This document shows positions 63,103 through 64,000 of a stretch of DNA of 64,000 nucleotides, piece after piece. How positions within the stretch are numbered: the stretch's first letter is position 1; every line of letters starts with the position of its first letter. The translations under genes were made by a program, and so were the position numbers. The notes beneath the pieces are model-generated. The model worked only from the letters and a program-made list of their open reading frames with translations, did not search any database and was not told where the DNA came from. The stretch comes from Paludibacterium yongneupense DSM 18731 (lineage in GTDB: Bacteria > Pseudomonadota > Gammaproteobacteria > Burkholderiales > Chromobacteriaceae), in assembly GCF_000422925.1 (NCBI RefSeq), contig NZ_AUGZ01000005.1:1-64000 (forward strand). Direction: 5' to 3'.

Positions 63103-64000
63103 ATGATTAAGTGCATCAACGTTTCCGACCTCAGACCGGGCATGTACATTCACGATCTGAATTGCGGCTGGATGGCGCATCCCTTTTTGTGGACGCGTTT
63201 TTTGTTGCGGGCTGAAAAAACAATTGGGCTAATCGTCGCGGCGGGAATACAAGAAGTCTATATCGATACCAGGAAAGGTCTGGATGAACCTCATGCGCCG
63301 ACGATGCATGAGATCAGTAGAAAGCAGGACAGCGAAATCATCGACTTCGCGCGCGCGCATCCCCCTCTGGAACGCAAGGTGGAAATCAGCGGCGAGATGG
63401 TGCATGCACGGCGCATTCACAGCGAGGCCAGGCTGGTCGTGCACGGCATTTTGCAGGACGTCCGCATGGGGCGGCAGGTGAAGCTGGAAAAAATCCACCC
63501 TTCGATCGAGCATCTCACCGACTCCATCTTGCGCAACAGCGGTGCCCTGCTCTCGCTATGCCGCATCAAGAACAAGGACAATTACACCTTCTTGCACTCG
63601 GTCAGCGTCGGCGCGCTGATGGTCAGCTTTTGTCACGCACAGGGCATGGAGCGGGAAGCGATGCATCAGGCGGGCATCGGCGGCATGCTGCACGATATCG
63701 GCAAGATGATGATTCCGGACGATATCCTCAACAAGCCGGGCAAACTCAGCACGATGGAGTTCTCGCTGATGAAATGCCATGTCGTGGAAAGCCGGCGCAT
63801 TCTGGAGGCGACCGAAGGCATTTCCGCAACGGCGGTGGATGTGGCGGCCCAGCATCACGAGCGCCATGACGGCAGCGGCTACCCGTTGGGCCTGAAAGGC
63901 GGCGAAATCTCGCCACTGGGGCAGATGGCGGCTATTGTCGACGTCTACGACGCCCTGACCTCCGATCGCTGTTATCACCAGGCGATTGCACCCACCGATG
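63103..64000 (+). CDS. HD-GYP domain protein with DUF3391 N-terminus (3' end outside window)
   Basis: 299 codons from ATG 63103 run open to the window edge, so the gene is truncated by the window and not broken. The N terminus (INVSDLRPGMYIHDLNCGWM, then AAGIQEVYIDTRKG) is DUF3391-like. The HD-GYP domain has LHDIGKMMIPDDILNKPGKL, AAQHHERHDGSGYPLGLKG and IVDVYDALTSDRCYH with intact metal and GYP residues. It is probably a cytosolic c-di-GMP phosphodiesterase. It is the second such protein in the window and lacks a receiver domain. Confidence 0.92.
   Translation, partial: MIKCINVSDLRPGMYIHDLNCGWMAHPFLWTRFLLRAEKTIGLIVAAGIQEVYIDTRKGLDEPHAPTMHEISRKQDSEIIDFARAHPPLERKVEISGEMVHARRIHSEARLVVHGILQDVRMGRQVKLEKIHPSIEHLTDSILRNSGALLSLCRIKNKDNYTFLHSVSVGALMVSFCHAQGMEREAMHQAGIGGMLHDIGKMMIPDDILNKPGKLSTMEFSLMKCHVVESRRILEATEGISATAVDVAAQHHERHDGSGYPLGLKGGEISPLGQMAAIVDVYDALTSDRCYHQAIAPTD

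Overview
The window is gene-dense, high-GC chromosomal DNA of a betaproteobacterium. Neisseriales (Chromobacteriaceae-like) is my best guess from gene content and order: metZ-purF-cvpA-SPOR-folC, pmbA next to yjgA, psrA with fad genes, cbpA-cbpM, feoAB with a small Cys-rich partner, and a short 4.5S RNA. The genus cannot be read from the sequence alone. I see no prophage, insertion sequence or CRISPR array. Almost everything is housekeeping or metabolic, with a few decayed genes.

Layout. 1-5.4 kb: tRNA-Asp, a YejK/NdpA nucleoid protein, and a two-gene signalling operon (MASE4 hybrid histidine kinase, then a REC-HD-GYP protein). 5.4-12 kb: dsbB, a patatin phospholipase, pmbA, yjgA, mog, a YheT-like hydrolase and trpC. 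12-17 kb: an exported lipase with an unusually short lipase foldase, a rubredoxin/rubrerythrin pair, a cupin protein, and a PlpD-type patatin with an outer-membrane barrel. 17-25.6 kb: a fatty-acid degradation locus (thiolase, FadB-like, FadL, FadE, PsrA) with four PsrA-like operators. 25.8-32 kb: metZ, purF, cvpA, SPOR protein, folC, a YgfX-like protein and an acidic partner. 32-41.5 kb: uup, an NlpC/P60 lipoprotein, cspA, a slipin, cbpM/cbpA, feoA/feoB/small Cys-rich protein and a PEP-CTERM protein. 41.5-49 kb: GST, PhzF-like, a broken GNAT gene, an aspartate aminotransferase, an SNF-family transporter, argE and a solute-binding protein. 49-53.4 kb: 4.5S RNA, an HTH regulator, a universal stress protein, a thioesterase/TerB-like/MoxR/xerC run and an ABM-domain relic. 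53.4-64 kb: pncC, an MFS transporter, a DUF1800/DUF1501 pair, a padR-lysE operon, a PheC-like dehydratase, FKBP, tag, a LysR regulator and a 3'-truncated HD-GYP gene.

How the parts fit. The fad locus is a complete long-chain fatty-acid uptake and beta-oxidation set: FadL import, FadE first oxidation, FadB-like hydratase/dehydrogenase and thiolase. It appears to be controlled by the linked PsrA repressor. The exported lipase and two patatins may feed it. c-di-GMP turnover is represented by two HD-GYP proteins.

Most worth a second look: (1) the 96-nt purF-metZ intercistronic RNA, which can fold into a three-way junction whose closing helix buries the metZ ribosome binding site and start codon, and which also holds a 14-codon ORF; (2) a lipase foldase that seems to lack the whole first mini-domain; (3) the four PsrA-like operators; (4) an orphan MoxR ATPase with a TerB-like protein but no VWA partner next to it. 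Functional calls are from reading the translations; no database search was run.
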